In this document: positions 21,022-21,884 of the stretch, in pieces
Position numbering within the stretch: position 1 is the stretch's first letter
Layout of the letters: every line of letters begins with the position of its first letter
Assembly: GCA_937917475.1 (NCBI GenBank)
Contig: CALDNF010000223.1
Coordinates: 1 to 21,884, forward strand
Reading direction: 5' to 3'
DNA: 21,884 nt
DNA from: an uncultured Faecalibacterium sp.
Lineage (GTDB): Bacteria; Bacillota; Clostridia; Oscillospirales; Ruminococcaceae
Position numbers and translations under genes: made by a program
Notes under the pieces: model-generated
Told to the model about the DNA's origin: nothing
Seen by the model: only the letters and a program-made list of their open reading frames with translations
The model's database searches: none

Positions 21022-21884
21022 TCACTTGCCGCCAAGAAAAGCAGGCAGGGGCTTGCCTTCCTTGAGCCACTGATGATACTCGGCGGTGGCGGCAAATTCC
21101 ACGTCGCCGGCAGAGTTCAAAGCGGTCTCAACGGAGTCCTGCACCACGCCGATGATGAAACCGACGCCGACCATCTGCATGGCAATGTCATTGGAGATGC
21201 CGAACAGCGAGCAGGCCATGGGAATCAGCAGCAGGGAGCCGCCGGCCACGCCGGAAGCACCGCAGGCACCCAGAGCCGACATGACGGAAAGAACGATAGC
21301 GGCGGGCAGGGAGACTTTGATGCCCAGCGTGTTGGCCGCAGCCAGCGTCATGATGGTGATGGTGATGGCGGCACCGTCCATGTTGATGGTAGCACCCAGC
21401 GGGATGGAGACGGAATACATATCTTTATCCAGACCCAGCTTCTCGCAGAGGTTCATGTTCACCGGGATGTTGGCGGCGGAGCTGCGGGTGAAGAAGGCGG
21501 TCAGGCCGGACTCCTTCAGGCAGCGGAACACCAGCGGATAGGGGTTGCAGTGCAGATAGATAAAGATGATAAAGGGCGAAACGATCAACGCCATGAAGAG
21601 CATGGTGCCCACAAGGAGGGCCAGCAGCTTGCCGTACTGGGTGAAGATGGCCAGACCGTTGCTGGACACATTGGAATAAACCAGGCCCAGAATACCGAAG
21701 GGAGCCAGATTGATGATCCACCGCACGATCTGCGAAACGGCATCGGCGGTGTTTGCCAGAAAGACCTTGGTGCTCTCTGCGCCGATCTTCTTCATGGCCA
21801 GACCGAACAGACAGGCCCAGAACAGGATGCCGATGTAGTTGCCGTTCATGATGGAGCTGACCGGGTTTGCAACAAAGTTTGCCA
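21022..21884 (-). CDS. sstT: Serine/threonine:Na+ symporter (SstT-like), 5' end outside window
   Basis: At least 287 residues of a DAACS-family symporter, entering from the right edge in frame and ending at TGA 21022-21024. The visible start (NFVANPVSSIMNGNYIGILFWA) matches the region of SstT where E. coli also has NANYIGIL/NGNYIGIL-like sequence. Family hallmarks are FFTRSSAANIPVNM (hairpin 1 serine-rich motif), SIPLGATINMDGAAI (the NMDG sodium and substrate motif) and GASGVAGGSLLLIP (hairpin 2). It probably imports serine and threonine with sodium. About 110-130 residues of the N-terminus are missing because of the window edge, not mutation. The apparent Met at 21849 is internal. Other DAACS members (glutamate, dicarboxylate) are less likely given the NYIGIL region. 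Confidence 0.93.
   Translation of the reverse strand, partial: ANFVANPVSSIMNGNYIGILFWACLFGLAMKKIGAESTKVFLANTADAVSQIVRWIINLAPFGILGLVYSNVSSNGLAIFTQYGKLLALLVGTMLFMALIVSPFIIFIYLHCNPYPLVFRCLKESGLTAFFTRSSAANIPVNMNLCEKLGLDKDMYSVSIPLGATINMDGAAITITIMTLAAANTLGIKVSLPAAIVLSVMSALGACGASGVAGGSLLLIPMACSLFGISNDIAMQMVGVGFIIGVVQDSVETALNSAGDVEFAATAEYHQWLKEGKPLPAFLGGK

Overview
The window looks like a chromosomal segment of a GC-rich anaerobic Firmicute. Supporting signs seen in the sequence are strong AGGAGG ribosome binding sites, sigma-A-like promoters with 17-18 bp spacers, a transketolase split over two genes, a HisZ-dependent short-form HisG, a PHP-type histidinol phosphatase and an ECF-type vitamin S component. 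Together with a GCTCCCTC/GAGGGAGC double-hairpin repeat at the left edge, this makes me favour the Faecalibacterium/Gemmiger/Subdoligranulum neighbourhood of the Oscillospiraceae. That placement is inference from memory, not a database result.

Layout. At 1-319 there is the tail of a plus-strand gene, a MITE-like hairpin repeat and a terminator. At 320-9990, minus strand, lies one long histidine biosynthesis operon. It is read from a promoter at 10063-10091 in the order hisZG (fused), hisD, hisC, hisB, hisH, hisA, hisF, hisIE, hisK (PHP phosphatase), followed by a MATE-family exporter. All activities from ATP + PRPP to histidine are encoded, most genes abut or overlap by 4 bp, and no T-box is visible in the roughly 65-nt leader.

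The block at 10236-17884 is mainly an envelope block. It holds four small secreted proteins with an apparent beta-sandwich (DUF4352-like) body, three of them lipoproteins and three with a twin-arginine signal. It also holds a tandem pair of DUF3048 (YerB-like) lipoproteins of which one is degenerate, an XRE-type regulator divergent from a histidine-phosphatase-superfamily enzyme, and thioredoxin. The genes are separated by recognisable promoters and hairpin terminators.

At 18105-19905, minus strand, is the two-gene transketolase. Back to back with it, a near-consensus promoter at 20107-20136 drives an ECF transporter S component through a roughly 180-nt leader. That leader carries a 17-bp intrinsic terminator before the start codon, so the gene is probably controlled by transcription attenuation or a riboswitch whose class I cannot assign. 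The right edge (21022-21884, minus) is most of a serine/threonine:sodium symporter (SstT).

Most unusual points: the HisZ-HisG gene fusion, the unassigned attenuator leader of the S component, the small secreted-protein family (one member has lost its lipobox cysteine), the degenerate DUF3048 paralogue, and a 60-bp tandem duplication encoding a Pro/Ala/Ser/Thr stalk.
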